A stretch of 64,000 nucleotides of DNA from Streptomyces sp. NBC_00878 (GTDB lineage: Bacteria > Actinomycetota > Actinomycetes > Streptomycetales > Streptomycetaceae), in assembly GCF_026341515.1 (NCBI RefSeq), contig NZ_JAPEOK010000001.1:10157776-10221775 (forward strand), given 5' to 3'. Positions 26,742 to 35,335 of this stretch are shown in pieces; the first letter of the stretch is position 1; the number at the start of each line of letters is the position of its first letter. The translations under genes and the position numbers were made by a program. A model generated the notes under the pieces. That model ran no database searches and was not told the DNA's origin. It was given only the letters and a program-made list of their open reading frames with translations.

Positions 26742-27429
26742 GGCGGCCGCCTGTCAGCTTGTATCCGACGCCGAACACGGTCAACAGGATCTCCGGGGCA
26801 CGGGGGTCGGTCTCGATCTTCCTTCGCAGGTTCACGATGTGCACGTCGATGGCGCGTTCGGTGGAGGCCCGGTCGTACCCCTGGGTGCACTCCAGCAACT
26901 CCCGCCGGGAGAACACCCGGCCCGGTGCGGCGGCCATGGCCTCAAGGATCCGGAACTCGCCCGGCGTACAGGGCACCGGCCGGTCACGACAGGCCACTTC
27001 ATGCCTGTCCGGATCCACGAGGAGCGGCCCGGCGCGCAGCACCCGCGGGTCATCGGGGACCGATGGCTGGGTGCGCCGTAGGAGGGTACGGACCCTGGCC
27101 ATCAGCTCGCGCGGACTGTAGGGCTTGGTCATGTAGTCGTCCGCGCCCAGGTCCAGGCCACGCAGCAGATCGTCCTCGGTGGAGCGGGCGGTGAGCATCA
27201 GCACCGGCAGGCCGCCCTCGTCGCGCACCCGGCGGCACACCTCCAGCCCATCGACGCCGGGCAGCATCCAGTCGAGCACCAGCAGGTCCGGGGGCTCCCT
27301 GAGAGCCTGGTCCATCGCTGACTGACCGTCGTAGACGACGGTCACGGTGTGACCGTCGTGTTCGAGATAGCCGCGGATCAACGCGGCCTGCTTCTCGTCG
27401 TCCTCGGCCACTAGAACATGCGCGCACAT
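26731..27429 (-). CDS. OmpR-family response regulator
   Basis: A 232-residue regulator with receiver domain (D10, D11, phospho-acceptor D53, MTKPYSPREL switch) and winged helix (CTPGEFRILEAMAAAPGRVF; AIDVHIVNLRRKIE). It resembles CseB/CutR-type regulators. The ATG at 27429 gives a normal N terminus MCAHVLVAEDD. It is transcribed first in the pair and the kinase follows with an 11-base overlap. The 166-base gap to the divergent lipoprotein gene is where it would act. Confidence 0.93.
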   Translation of the reverse strand: MCAHVLVAEDDEKQAALIRGYLEHDGHTVTVVYDGQSAMDQALREPPDLLVLDWMLPGVDGLEVCRRVRDEGGLPVLMLTARSTEDDLLRGLDLGADDYMTKPYSPRELMARVRTLLRRTQPSVPDDPRVLRAGPLLVDPDRHEVACRDRPVPCTPGEFRILEAMAAAPGRVFSRRELLECTQGYDRASTERAIDVHIVNLRRKIETDPRAPEILLTVFGVGYKLTGGRRGT

Positions 27430-27595
27430 GCCCCTGATGGTAGAGGCGAAAGGGCGCCACCAACGGGCGGTGAGAGCTTTCTCCCACCCTTGCAATTCCC
27501 TAATACCCGCATGCCGTTCGGGTTCCACGGAAAATTCGCCGACGCATTGTCGCCGTGCTCACCAGGTCCTAACACGGGTGGGTCATGGTCGTCGT

Positions 27596-28264
27596 ATGAC
27601 GAATTCAGCAATCCGATCGTCGGCCACCGTACGGGCACCGCGTCGGTTCATCATGGCCGCGATATGCGCCGTGGCAGTAAGCGCGCTGGCTACTGGCTGT
27701 TCCTCGGACTCGGCCGCCAAGGACAAGAGCAGCGGCAAAGGCGATGGTGTGGCCTCCGTGTCCGATCCGAGCGGAAAGGGAAAGGAAAAGGGGACATCGT
27801 CGGGCAGCGGTGCTGCCGGGAAGGACGCTCCGCAGATCCGGCTCGACACCACGGAGCCGGAGAAGCTGGCCATGTACCAGCCCTACCTGTCGTGTCTGAA
27901 GAGCAACGGGGTGCCGGTGGAAAAGGCCGGCATCGGCGGGCCGAACGCCAATGGCAAATTCTCCGGAGACCCCTCACAGCTGTGGTATCCGAGTGCGGAT
28001 GTGTCCGACTATCCCAAGGCTGTTCAGGCGTGCACCGGAAAAGAACCCCTCTACCCGCCTGAGCTCGACCCGAAGAAGAACCCCCACTTCATGGACGACT
28101 TCCGCAAGCAGATCGAGTGCATGGACGGCCGGGGACTCAAGGTCGACCCGTTGCCCGACGGCAGTGGCTGGAACTATGGCGAGGGTGGTTCGTCCCTGTC
28201 CACCGCCGAAACCACTCGGATCGAGCACGAGTGCCAGATGGAGGCCTTCGGTGGCCAGGACTGA
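27596..28264 (+). CDS. Putative lipoprotein, first gene of exporter operon
   Basis: A 222-residue protein with a basic N terminus, hydrophobic core and lipobox ending ATGC (cysteine near residue 35). A Ser/Gly/Lys linker follows, then a compact domain with four cysteines (CLKSNGVPV, CTGKEP, ECMDGRGL, HECQ) likely to form two disulphides. No known family is recognised, but similar small lipoproteins precede HlyD-MacB exporters in actinomycetes. The next gene starts inside its 3' end (14-base overlap). It may be a surface sensor or accessory of the exporter. Confidence 0.75.
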   Translation: MTNSAIRSSATVRAPRRFIMAAICAVAVSALATGCSSDSAAKDKSSGKGDGVASVSDPSGKGKEKGTSSGSGAAGKDAPQIRLDTTEPEKLAMYQPYLSCLKSNGVPVEKAGIGGPNANGKFSGDPSQLWYPSADVSDYPKAVQACTGKEPLYPPELDPKKNPHFMDDFRKQIECMDGRGLKVDPLPDGSGWNYGEGGSSLSTAETTRIEHECQMEAFGGQD

Positions 28265-29540
28265 GCGGACCGGTCCCGGCGCACGACGCCCCAGAACCAC
28301 GGTCCTGGTCGTCACCCTCGCCGTGCTCATGGCAGGGGGCGTCGGCGCGGGACTGGTGTGGGCCGGCGGCGGCAAGGAACAGGACACCGAGGCGAAGGAC
28401 ACGCCGCGGGTCAAGAGCGTCGCCGTGACCCGGACCGACCTGTCGGACACCAGGGAGATGGAGGGCACCCTCGGCTACGGCGTCTCCCGGACCGTCAAGG
28501 GCGCCGACGGCGGAAGGGTCACCTGGCTGCCCACGGCCGGCGCCACGGTGAAGCGCGGCGAACAGCTGTACCGGGTCGACGACCGTCCCGCCGTGGTCCT
28601 CTACGGCAGTACGCCGATGTACCGCAGGCTCGACACCAGCGGGGCGGTCGGGCGGGATGTGCGGGTGATCGCCGACAACCTCAAGGCGCTCGGCTACGAC
28701 ATCGGGAACCAGCCCGCTCCGGGCACCTCCGTCCAGCCACAGGCGCCCAGGGAGACCCCGTCACCCGAGACCTCCGCGCCCAAGGAGCCAGGGGAGACGG
28801 GGAAAGACCCCGCTGAAGGCTCCTCCGGTTCCCCGGGGGCGAGCGAGGGCGCCGACAAGCCGGCCGGCCCGACGAGTACGCCACCCTCGCCCGTCACGGT
28901 CAAGGCGGGCGACGGGGTGCTCACCGCTTCCCTGATCGAGGCGATCAAGCGCTGGCAGCCAACCGCCGGCATGGAACCGACCGGCGTACTCGACATCAGC
29001 GATGTCGTGGTGACGACGGGTGCGGTGCGGGTCGGCAACCTCAGCGCCCGGCTCGGCGACGAGGCGTCGGCGGAACTGATGACGGTCACCGCCACCACCA
29101 AGACGGTGACCATACCGGTGGACGCGCTCGACATCGGCTCGATCAAGCGGAACCAACGGGTCGGCGTGACCCTCCCCGACCAGTCCACGACCTCCGGCAA
29201 GGTCGCGCAGATCAGCACGATCATCAACGGCGCCGGCAGTGACGAAGGCGGCGCCGACGGGAGTCCGGCCCAGCTCAACGTCACCGTCTCCCTCAAGGAC
29301 GCGAAGGCCGTACGGGACGTCGACGCCGCGAAGGTCCAGGTACGGTTCGAGGCCGGGACCCGGAAGAACGTCCTGGTCGTCCCGGTCGGCGCGCTGCTCG
29401 CCCTGAGCGAGGGCGGCTACGGCGTCCAGACCTCGGGAGGCAAGCTTGTCGCCGTCGAGACAGGGCTGTTCGCCAAAGGGCTGGTGGAGGTCAGCGGCAG
29501 TGGAATCGCCGAGGGAACGAAGGTGGAAACCACCTCATGA
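28251..29540 (+). CDS. MacA/HlyD-like efflux adaptor with peptidoglycan-binding insert
   Basis: A 429-residue protein anchored by one N-terminal helix (about 14-36). A biotinyl-lipoyl-like strand pair surrounds a peptidoglycan-binding-type motif ([13 protein letters not shown], then a proline-rich low-complexity insert of about 75 residues, then [18 protein letters not shown]). An HlyD/MacA membrane-fusion domain follows. The insert could tether the adaptor to the thick Gram-positive wall. GTG 28251 has GGAGG six bases upstream and overlaps the lipoprotein gene. It is coupled to the ATPase and permease genes behind it. Confidence 0.87.
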   Translation: MARTERTGPGARRPRTTVLVVTLAVLMAGGVGAGLVWAGGGKEQDTEAKDTPRVKSVAVTRTDLSDTREMEGTLGYGVSRTVKGADGGRVTWLPTAGATVKRGEQLYRVDDRPAVVLYGSTPMYRRLDTSGAVGRDVRVIADNLKALGYDIGNQPAPGTSVQPQAPRETPSPETSAPKEPGETGKDPAEGSSGSPGASEGADKPAGPTSTPPSPVTVKAGDGVLTASLIEAIKRWQPTAGMEPTGVLDISDVVVTTGAVRVGNLSARLGDEASAELMTVTATTKTVTIPVDALDIGSIKRNQRVGVTLPDQSTTSGKVAQISTIINGAGSDEGGADGSPAQLNVTVSLKDAKAVRDVDAAKVQVRFEAGTRKNVLVVPVGALLALSEGGYGVQTSGGKLVAVETGLFAKGLVEVSGSGIAEGTKVETTS

Positions 29541-30295
29541 CCCCGGTTCTCACCGTCCGCGACGCGACCATGGCCTACCCCGGTGGCGTACGAGCCCTCG
29601 ACGCGGTCTCGTTGACCATCGAGGAAGGCGAACTGCTCGCCATCGTGGGCCCGTCCGGATCCGGCAAATCCACGCTGCTCAACATCATGGGCACCCTGGA
29701 CCGGCCCACCTGCGGCAGTGTGACGATCGGCGGCCAGGACGCCGCCGGGCTGTCCGACCGTCAGCTGTCCGCCCTGCGCGGGCGGTGGCTCGGTTTCGTC
29801 TTCCAGCAGTTCCACCTGACCGACGGGCTCACCGCCGCGGAGAACGTCGCCACCGGACTGCTCTACGCCGGGGTGCCGAGACGTCGTAGGCGCTCCCTGG
29901 CCGTCGAGGCCTTGGGGCGAGTCGGCCTGGCGCGCCGGACCGGCCATCTGCCGCACCAGCTGTCCGGCGGCGAGCGGCAGCGGGTCGCCATCGCCCGTGC
30001 TCTGGTCAACGAGCCGGCGCTGGTACTGGCCGACGAGCCCACCGGGGCGCTCGACACCGCCAACGGCGCCGCCGTCCTGTCCCTGTTGACCACGCTGAAC
30101 GAAGAAGGCACCACCATCGCGATCATCACGCACGACCGGGACATCGCCGCGCAACTGCCCCGCCGGATCGAGATCCTCGACGGCCGCCTCGTCGCGGACA
30201 CCGCCACCACCGCGACGGCCGCTACCACTGTGCCCACGACGGCCGCCGCCTCGGCGATTACCACGGCCACCGCCACGGCGACGGGAAGCCCATGA
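29537..30295 (+). CDS. MacB-type ABC exporter ATPase
   Basis: A 252-residue LolD/MacB-like ATPase: Walker [10 protein letters not shown] (about 39-47), Q-loop FQQFHL, signature LSGGERQR, Walker B LVLADEP and H-loop ITHD. The last about 35 residues are a Thr/Ala-rich tail (TATTATAATT...) not part of the ABC fold. It starts with ATGA overlapping the adaptor stop and ends overlapping the permease start, so the three subunits are co-translated. It powers export of an unknown substrate, perhaps an antimicrobial. Confidence 0.93.
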   Translation: MTPVLTVRDATMAYPGGVRALDAVSLTIEEGELLAIVGPSGSGKSTLLNIMGTLDRPTCGSVTIGGQDAAGLSDRQLSALRGRWLGFVFQQFHLTDGLTAAENVATGLLYAGVPRRRRRSLAVEALGRVGLARRTGHLPHQLSGGERQRVAIARALVNEPALVLADEPTGALDTANGAAVLSLLTTLNEEGTTIAIITHDRDIAAQLPRRIEILDGRLVADTATTATAATTVPTTAAASAITTATATATGSP

Positions 30296-31584
30296 TGACC
30301 GGCCTCTCGTCCCCGTCCCGCCCCCGTGAGCGCCGCGGGAGGAACAGGACCGAGCCTTCCGGGGGAACCGGCGGCGGAAATACGCGCAGTGTCAGGCCGG
30401 TACGCCTGGCGCCCCTCGATCTCCTCGGCCTCGGTCTGCTGGGCATCCGTACGCGCAAGCTGCGGGCGGCCCTGTCGGCGCTCGGGATCTCCATCGGCAT
30501 CGCCACGATGATCGTGGTGACCGGCATCCCGGCCTCCAGCCAGCAGGCGTTGATGGCCGAACTGTCCGCGCTCGGCACCAACATGCTGCGCGCGGAACCG
30601 GTCCCCAACGAGCAGTCCCCCGTGCTGCTGCCCGAGGAGTCGATCGACATGGTGCGCCGCGTCGGCCCGGTGACGAAGGTGAGCGCGGTCGCGAACACCC
30701 ATGCCACCGTGCGCCGTTCCGACCGCATCGCTGCCAACGACTTCTCCGGCCTGACCGTCCTCGCGGCCAAACTCGACCTGCTGGGCGCGGTGAGCGCCGA
30801 CGTGGCTTCGGGCCGGTTCTTCAGCCGGGCCGACGAACGGTTCCCCACCGCGGTACTCGGCTCCCGGGCGGCCACCCGCCTCGGCTTCGGCAGGCTCGCG
30901 CCAGGGGAACCCGCTCCGCAGATCTACATCGACAAACGCTGGTTCAGCGTGATCGGAATCCTCGAACCGGTCCCGCTGGCAGCCGACCTCGACCAGACCG
31001 TCCTCGTGGGCTGGCCCGCGGCCAAGGAACTGCTGAGGTTCAAGGGGAACCCCACGGTGATCTACGTCCGGGCAACGGAGTCCCGGCTCGAAGACGTCCG
31101 GGGAGTGCTCGCGGCCACGGTCTTCCCCGAATTGCCGGGTCAGGTCACGGTCAGCCGCCCCTCCGACGCGCTGGCCGCCAAACGCGCCACCCAGAACTCG
31201 TTCTCCTCGCTGTTCATCGGCCTGGCCGGGGTCGCCCTGCTGGTCGGCGGGATCGGCGTCGCCAACACGATGTTCATCTCGGTGCTGGAACGCCGCCGGG
31301 AGATCGGACTGCGCCGCGCGCTGGGGGCGAGCCGGGGACAGATCAGAGGACAGTTCCTCACCGAGTCCGTGGCTCTGTCCGGCCTGGGCGGTCTGGTCGG
31401 GACCCTGCTGGGCGTGCTCGCCACGGTCGGCTACGCCACCTACCAGGGCTGGCCCCCCGTCGTCCCCCTCGTCTCCGTGGCGGGCGGCTGCCTCGGCGCC
31501 CTCGTGGTCGGCGTGGCGGCGGGTGTCTACCCTTCCGTCCGCGCGTCCCGACTGACTCCGACCGAGGCCCTGTCGGCGACATGA
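30292..31584 (+). CDS. MacB-type ABC exporter permease (FtsX fold)
   Basis: A 430-residue permease: about 45 basic, probably disordered residues, first helix (about 62-82), a large extracellular MacB_PCD domain (about 85-285), then three helices with the FtsX signature ([28 protein letters not shown]). It ends [12 protein letters not shown], as in MacB relatives. The start shares ATGATGA with the end of the ATPase gene (four-base overlap). With the products of 28251 and 29537 it forms a tripartite-like exporter adapted to a Gram-positive envelope. Confidence 0.92.
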   Translation: MMTGLSSPSRPRERRGRNRTEPSGGTGGGNTRSVRPVRLAPLDLLGLGLLGIRTRKLRAALSALGISIGIATMIVVTGIPASSQQALMAELSALGTNMLRAEPVPNEQSPVLLPEESIDMVRRVGPVTKVSAVANTHATVRRSDRIAANDFSGLTVLAAKLDLLGAVSADVASGRFFSRADERFPTAVLGSRAATRLGFGRLAPGEPAPQIYIDKRWFSVIGILEPVPLAADLDQTVLVGWPAAKELLRFKGNPTVIYVRATESRLEDVRGVLAATVFPELPGQVTVSRPSDALAAKRATQNSFSSLFIGLAGVALLVGGIGVANTMFISVLERRREIGLRRALGASRGQIRGQFLTESVALSGLGGLVGTLLGVLATVGYATYQGWPPVVPLVSVAGGCLGALVVGVAAGVYPSVRASRLTPTEALSAT

Positions 31585-31667
31585 CGCCGGCGGAACACGA
31601 CGACAACCCGTGACGTGTGCGCGGGCTCCGCTCCGCTCGGGGCCCGCGCGCACCGCCGTCGACGGGC

Positions 31668-31999
31668 TCAGTGCAGCCGCTCGCGGCCCCACCAGAAGAT
31701 GAACGCCGTCATGGCCGCCGTGAGGGCGAGCAGAATCGCGGACCCGGTCCACAGCATGGGGGACAACTCAAAGCGAGGGCGAACGCCACCCGGGTGCGCT
31801 GACCGCCGGAGAGCGTGCCGATCCGCGCGTCGAGGGGCACATTGCCGGCCCGGACGATGTTCTCGGCGGCCTTGTGGTCCCAGCGGGCGTTGAGCTCCCG
31901 GCCCATGCGCAAGGTCTCGGCGACGGTGAAATGCCGGAACTGCGGCTTCTCCTGCGCGAGGAAGGCGGTACGCCGGTTGGCCTCTGCGGAACCCGGGGC
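31668..31999 (-). pseudogene. Deletion-fused remnant of an ABC ATPase and its permease
   Basis: On the minus strand the sequence reads as the middle of a YtrB-like ABC ATPase: AFLAQEKPQFRHFTVAETL, then NARWDHKAAENIVRAGNVPL, then LSGGQRTRVAFAL (about 31999-31775). It then breaks before Walker B. In another frame it continues as RFELSPMLW and one membrane helix ending WWGRERLH with a stop at 31668-31670, the typical last helix of the partner permease. Walker A is also missing at the 5' end. An internal deletion at about 31765-31780 and loss of the front explain it. No functional product is expected. Confidence 0.78.
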
Positions 32000-32033
32000 C
32001 GCGCCGAAAGTGTTACTCAGGTGGCCGGCTGCC

Positions 32034-32705
32034 TCAGCCGCCGATTTCCAGCAGTCCGCGCCGGACCGCCTCGGACACCGTGCTGGCCCTGTTCTCGGTG
32101 CCGAGCTTGCGGTAGATGCGTACGAGGTGTGTCTTGACCGTGGCCTCGGAGAGGTGCAGGGCCGTCGCGATGGCCCGGTTGCTGTGGCCCTGGGCCAGGA
32201 ACCTGACGACCTGGAGCTCGCGCTCGCTCAGTGCCGGGCCGGCCCCCATGGTCCCGCCGACCAGGTGGGCGGTGGCCTCGGGAGCCAGGCCCATGCCTCC
32301 GGCCGCCGCGGCGCGTACCGCGCGGAAGAGTTCCTCGGGCGGACCCGCCTTGAGGACATAGCCGCGCGCACCGGCGTCCATGGCGCGGACGACGTCTCCT
32401 CTGGTGCCGTAGCTGGTCAGGACGACGACGTTGACGCCTGGAACGCCGGCCGTGATCCGACGTGTCGCGGCGATGCCGCCCACCTCGGCGTCGGACGTCG
32501 TGCCGCCGTTCGTCAGCCGCAGGTCCATCAGGACCACGTCGGGTCGGTGTTTGCCCGCGAGCAGCACGGCCTGTTCACCGTCGCCGGTCTCGTCGATCAC
32601 GTCGAAACCGGGCTCGCCTTCCAGCAGGGCCCGCAGACCGGCTCGTACCACGACATGGTCGTCCACGATCAGGATCCGCACCGTGCTCGCGGGGGTGTCG
32701 TTCAC
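32034..32705 (-). CDS. NarL/LuxR-family response regulator
   Basis: A 223-residue regulator with receiver domain (D15, D16, phospho-acceptor D61 in LMDLRL, K near LKAGPPEEL) and a C-terminal LuxR helix-turn-helix (LSERELQVVRFLAQGHSNRAIATALHLSEATVKTHL). It starts with GTG at 32705 inside the kinase stop (GTGA, four bases), so it is coupled to the kinase. The tandem repeat at 33943-33995 upstream of the pair is a plausible binding site. Target genes may include the neighbouring binding protein. Confidence 0.92.
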   Translation of the reverse strand: MNDTPASTVRILIVDDHVVVRAGLRALLEGEPGFDVIDETGDGEQAVLLAGKHRPDVVLMDLRLTNGGTTSDAEVGGIAATRRITAGVPGVNVVVLTSYGTRGDVVRAMDAGARGYVLKAGPPEELFRAVRAAAAGGMGLAPEATAHLVGGTMGAGPALSERELQVVRFLAQGHSNRAIATALHLSEATVKTHLVRIYRKLGTENRASTVSEAVRRGLLEIGG

Positions 32706-33895
32706 GCCGCGCCCGCGGGGACACGCGTCCGTACGGGGACGGTGGCTCTGGCCCGCGTTCCGAGTCCAGGAACTCCGTCGACGGTGAGGGTGCCTTCCAG
32801 CTCGGCCAGCCGGTCGCGTGCCGCGGTCAGCCCGAAGCCGCGCCCCTCCTTCCCGGGGAGCGCGGTCGCGGGGTCGAACCCCGTTCCGTCGTCGCACACT
32901 TCGACCGCCACGGCCCCGTCCGCGTGCTGAAGGGTGACCCGGACATGCGTGGCGCGCGCGTGCTCGCACGCGTTCGCGACCAGGCCCCGGGTCACGCGCA
33001 GGAGGGCGACGGCCCGGTCGGCGGGGACGGGAGCGGGCTCACCCCGTGTGGAGACGGAGACCGAGGGAGCTCCTGGTGCCGCGTCCGCACGAGCGCAGAG
33101 GTCGTGCAGTGCCGTCTCCAGCCCGTCACGTTCCAGGGTGGGCGGGGTGAGGTCGTGGATGATGCCGCGGGTCTCCGCGAGGTGTGTGCCGAGCGCGTCG
33201 ACCACGGCCCGTACCTGTCGCCGTGCCGCATCCGGCCTGCGTTCCCAGTCCCGTTCGGCGGCCTGGAGCAGCATGCGGCTCCCCGCGATCTCCTGGGCCA
33301 GGGTGTCGTGCAGATCCCGGGCGAGGCGGGCCCGCTCGGACAGCCGCCCGGCCTCGCGTTGGCGTACCGCCAACTCGCCTCTCGTGGCTCTCAGTTCACG
33401 CATCAGCCGGTCCTGGGCGCGGTGCAGCGCCACGGTCGCCCAGACGGCTGCGGTCGGGGGCGCGACGAGTTCGAGATCGAACCCGCCGCTGATCCGGGCG
33501 AGCGCCGCCACGAGCAGCGCGGTCGTCACCCAGACCGCCGCGAGAGGCATACGGCGTCCGGGCATCCGCTGCGCCACGACGGCCAGCGGAACGGCCAGCC
33601 AGACGTACCCCGTGGTGAGATCGGCCGGAAGGACCCAGCAGACACACCCCCACAGCAGCAGGAGCAGTCCCAGCCAGCCGGGCCTGCCCCGGGTGCCGAT
33701 CCGGTCCCACCACACCAGCCCGCCCACGTACGCCAGGGCCAGCACCACGATGGGCGGCGCGACGACCCAGCACAGCCATGTGTGCACCGCGAAGAGCCGG
33801 GCGAGGGTGCCGACGACGACGGTCAGGAAGACCAGGTGGGGCAGCTGCGACGCCGACAAGGACAGTCTGCGCGGGGTGAGTGGGGAGGGGGGCAC
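32702..33895 (-). CDS. HisKA_3-type sensor kinase
   Basis: A 397-residue kinase with about five N-terminal membrane helices (residues 12-160) and almost no outer loops, suggesting sensing within the membrane. The HisKA_3 motif is RARLARDLHDTLAQEIAG and the ATPase shows GLVANACEHA and a degenerate CDDGTGFDP. GTG 33895 was chosen because GGGAG lies eight bases upstream. The frame is open to 34024, but there it would translate the tandem repeat. It pairs with the NarL-type regulator downstream. Confidence 0.88.
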   Translation of the reverse strand: MPPSPLTPRRLSLSASQLPHLVFLTVVVGTLARLFAVHTWLCWVVAPPIVVLALAYVGGLVWWDRIGTRGRPGWLGLLLLLWGCVCWVLPADLTTGYVWLAVPLAVVAQRMPGRRMPLAAVWVTTALLVAALARISGGFDLELVAPPTAAVWATVALHRAQDRLMRELRATRGELAVRQREAGRLSERARLARDLHDTLAQEIAGSRMLLQAAERDWERRPDAARRQVRAVVDALGTHLAETRGIIHDLTPPTLERDGLETALHDLCARADAAPGAPSVSVSTRGEPAPVPADRAVALLRVTRGLVANACEHARATHVRVTLQHADGAVAVEVCDDGTGFDPATALPGKEGRGFGLTAARDRLAELEGTLTVDGVPGLGTRARATVPVRTRVPAGAA

Positions 33896-33942
33896 GGGAG
33901 CGGCTCCCTGCTGGGCGACGGTCAGGACAGGGCGGCAGACTT

Positions 33943-33995
33943 TAACCCGAACCTGCGTGTGACCGGCGTAAGCCCGCACCTGTGTGTGACCGGCG
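33943..33995. repeat. Tandem direct repeat upstream of the NarL-type system
   Basis: Two adjacent units of 26 and 27 bases (33943-33968 and 33969-33995) share TAA, CCCG and ACCTGYGTGTGACCGGCG. They lie 48-100 bases upstream of the kinase start. Direct repeats of this spacing suit a dimeric response regulator, so it may be the autoregulatory site. Confidence 0.6.
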
Positions 33996-34030
33996 TGACT
34001 CGGCCGGGAGCCGCCGTAAAGCACCCTGGG

Positions 34031-35194
34031 TCAGCGGCCCGGGTGCAGGCCGAGGACTCCGGGGGAGGGGGCGCCCTGGACCTCGCCGAAGTACAGCGCG
34101 AAGGTCTGCTTGAGCTGTTCGACCCTGGCACGGTCCTCCATGAACACCGGGAACCCGTCCAGGTTGGCGTCCTTGTACTCCCAGATCGGCTTGAGGCCGC
34201 CCTTCAGGGGGATGTCCGTACGGACCGACCAGCCGCTGTACGACGCCCCCTGGACCTCGGGGGACAGCATCCAGTTCAGGTACAGCTTGGCGGCCGTCGG
34301 GTGGGCACCCTGCTTCAGGATCGCGGCACGCTGGCCCCAGGCCATGAACGGGTGACCCTCGGTGGGAAGCGCCCACCTCGACGCCCCTCCGGTGGCGAGC
34401 AGGCTGCCCGAGGAACCGACGCCGACGCTCTTCTGGCCGGCACCGACCGCGACGCCCGCCTTGTGGGAGCCGCGGGCGAACTGCGGCTGCTGCTGAGCGA
34501 ACTTCTCGACCCACTCCCAGCCGTACTTCCGCACATAGAGCGAGAACAGGTAGAGCACCGCGTCGTCGTCATGCGGGTAGGACGAGGCGATGGCGTCCTT
34601 CCAGCGAGGGTCGACGAAGTCGAGCGGTGTGCGGGGCACATGGGCGCCGACCGCCGCCACGTTGTAGACGAAGCTGAAGGCGACCGCCATGACCGCCGTC
34701 CAGGCGCCCGCCGGGTCCTTGAACTTCGGGTGGACGGCGGCGAACCCGGCGGGCTTGTAGGACAGCAGCTCGCCCTGCCGGGACCAGCGGGTGAAGTCCT
34801 GCAGGGTCTGGAGCTGGACGACGTCCGGGACCAGGGTGCCGGTGGCGAGCTGGTTGTCGATGCGGACGTCGTGGAACTTGCTGTAGTCGACGATGATCGT
34901 CAGATCGATGTCGGGGAACCTGCTCCTGAACCCGGCCCTGACGCCCGCCAGTTGGTCGTCGACGTCACCGCCCGCGTACACGACGAGCTTTCCGCCCTCC
35001 GCGAGAGCGGCCGCGTACAGCTGGTCGAGCGACCGGGTCTCCTCGTCGCCGGAGACGCGGGAGGACGATCCGGCGCCGCCCCTGGTGTCGCGCGCGGTCT
35101 CCGCGGCGCTCGCGGTGGCGGCCCCGGTCGCCGCGGCCAGTGTCGCTCCGGCACCGACCGCGAGAACGCTGCGCCTGCTGATGTTGCTGGACAT
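34031..35194 (-). CDS. Tat-exported ABC-type substrate-binding protein (Fe3+/AfuA-like), orphan
   Basis: A 387-residue secreted binding protein. The N terminus SRRSVLAVGAGATLAAAT is a twin-arginine signal; there is no lipobox cysteine, and cleavage after ASA near residue 30 is likely. The mature part resembles iron(III)/2-aminoethylphosphonate-type binding proteins (LVVYAGGDVDDQLAGVRAGF; DVVQLQTLQDFTRW). No permease or ATPase gene is beside it. It stands just upstream of the two-component genes on the same strand, so it might act as a ligand receptor feeding that sensor or serve a distant transporter. Confidence 0.82.
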   Translation of the reverse strand: MSSNISRRSVLAVGAGATLAAATGAATASAAETARDTRGGAGSSSRVSGDEETRSLDQLYAAALAEGGKLVVYAGGDVDDQLAGVRAGFRSRFPDIDLTIIVDYSKFHDVRIDNQLATGTLVPDVVQLQTLQDFTRWSRQGELLSYKPAGFAAVHPKFKDPAGAWTAVMAVAFSFVYNVAAVGAHVPRTPLDFVDPRWKDAIASSYPHDDDAVLYLFSLYVRKYGWEWVEKFAQQQPQFARGSHKAGVAVGAGQKSVGVGSSGSLLATGGASRWALPTEGHPFMAWGQRAAILKQGAHPTAAKLYLNWMLSPEVQGASYSGWSVRTDIPLKGGLKPIWEYKDANLDGFPVFMEDRARVEQLKQTFALYFGEVQGAPSPGVLGLHPGR

Positions 35195-35335
35195 GAGTGG
35201 GGTGGGTCCTTTCTCCGCCTGCTGAGCCTCGGTCCCGCACGTCGCGGCCCCGGGTGTGAACCGGGTCGACCGCGGGCGTCACGAGTCTCCGGCTGCGGCA
35301 GGCTTTTGCGCGTCGCCCAAAGGAACGCACCCCGT

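Noticed and set aside
31668..31999. A functional small ABC protein of 67 residues.
   Set aside because: It lacks Walker A and Walker B and ends out of frame in permease sequence, so it is a remnant.
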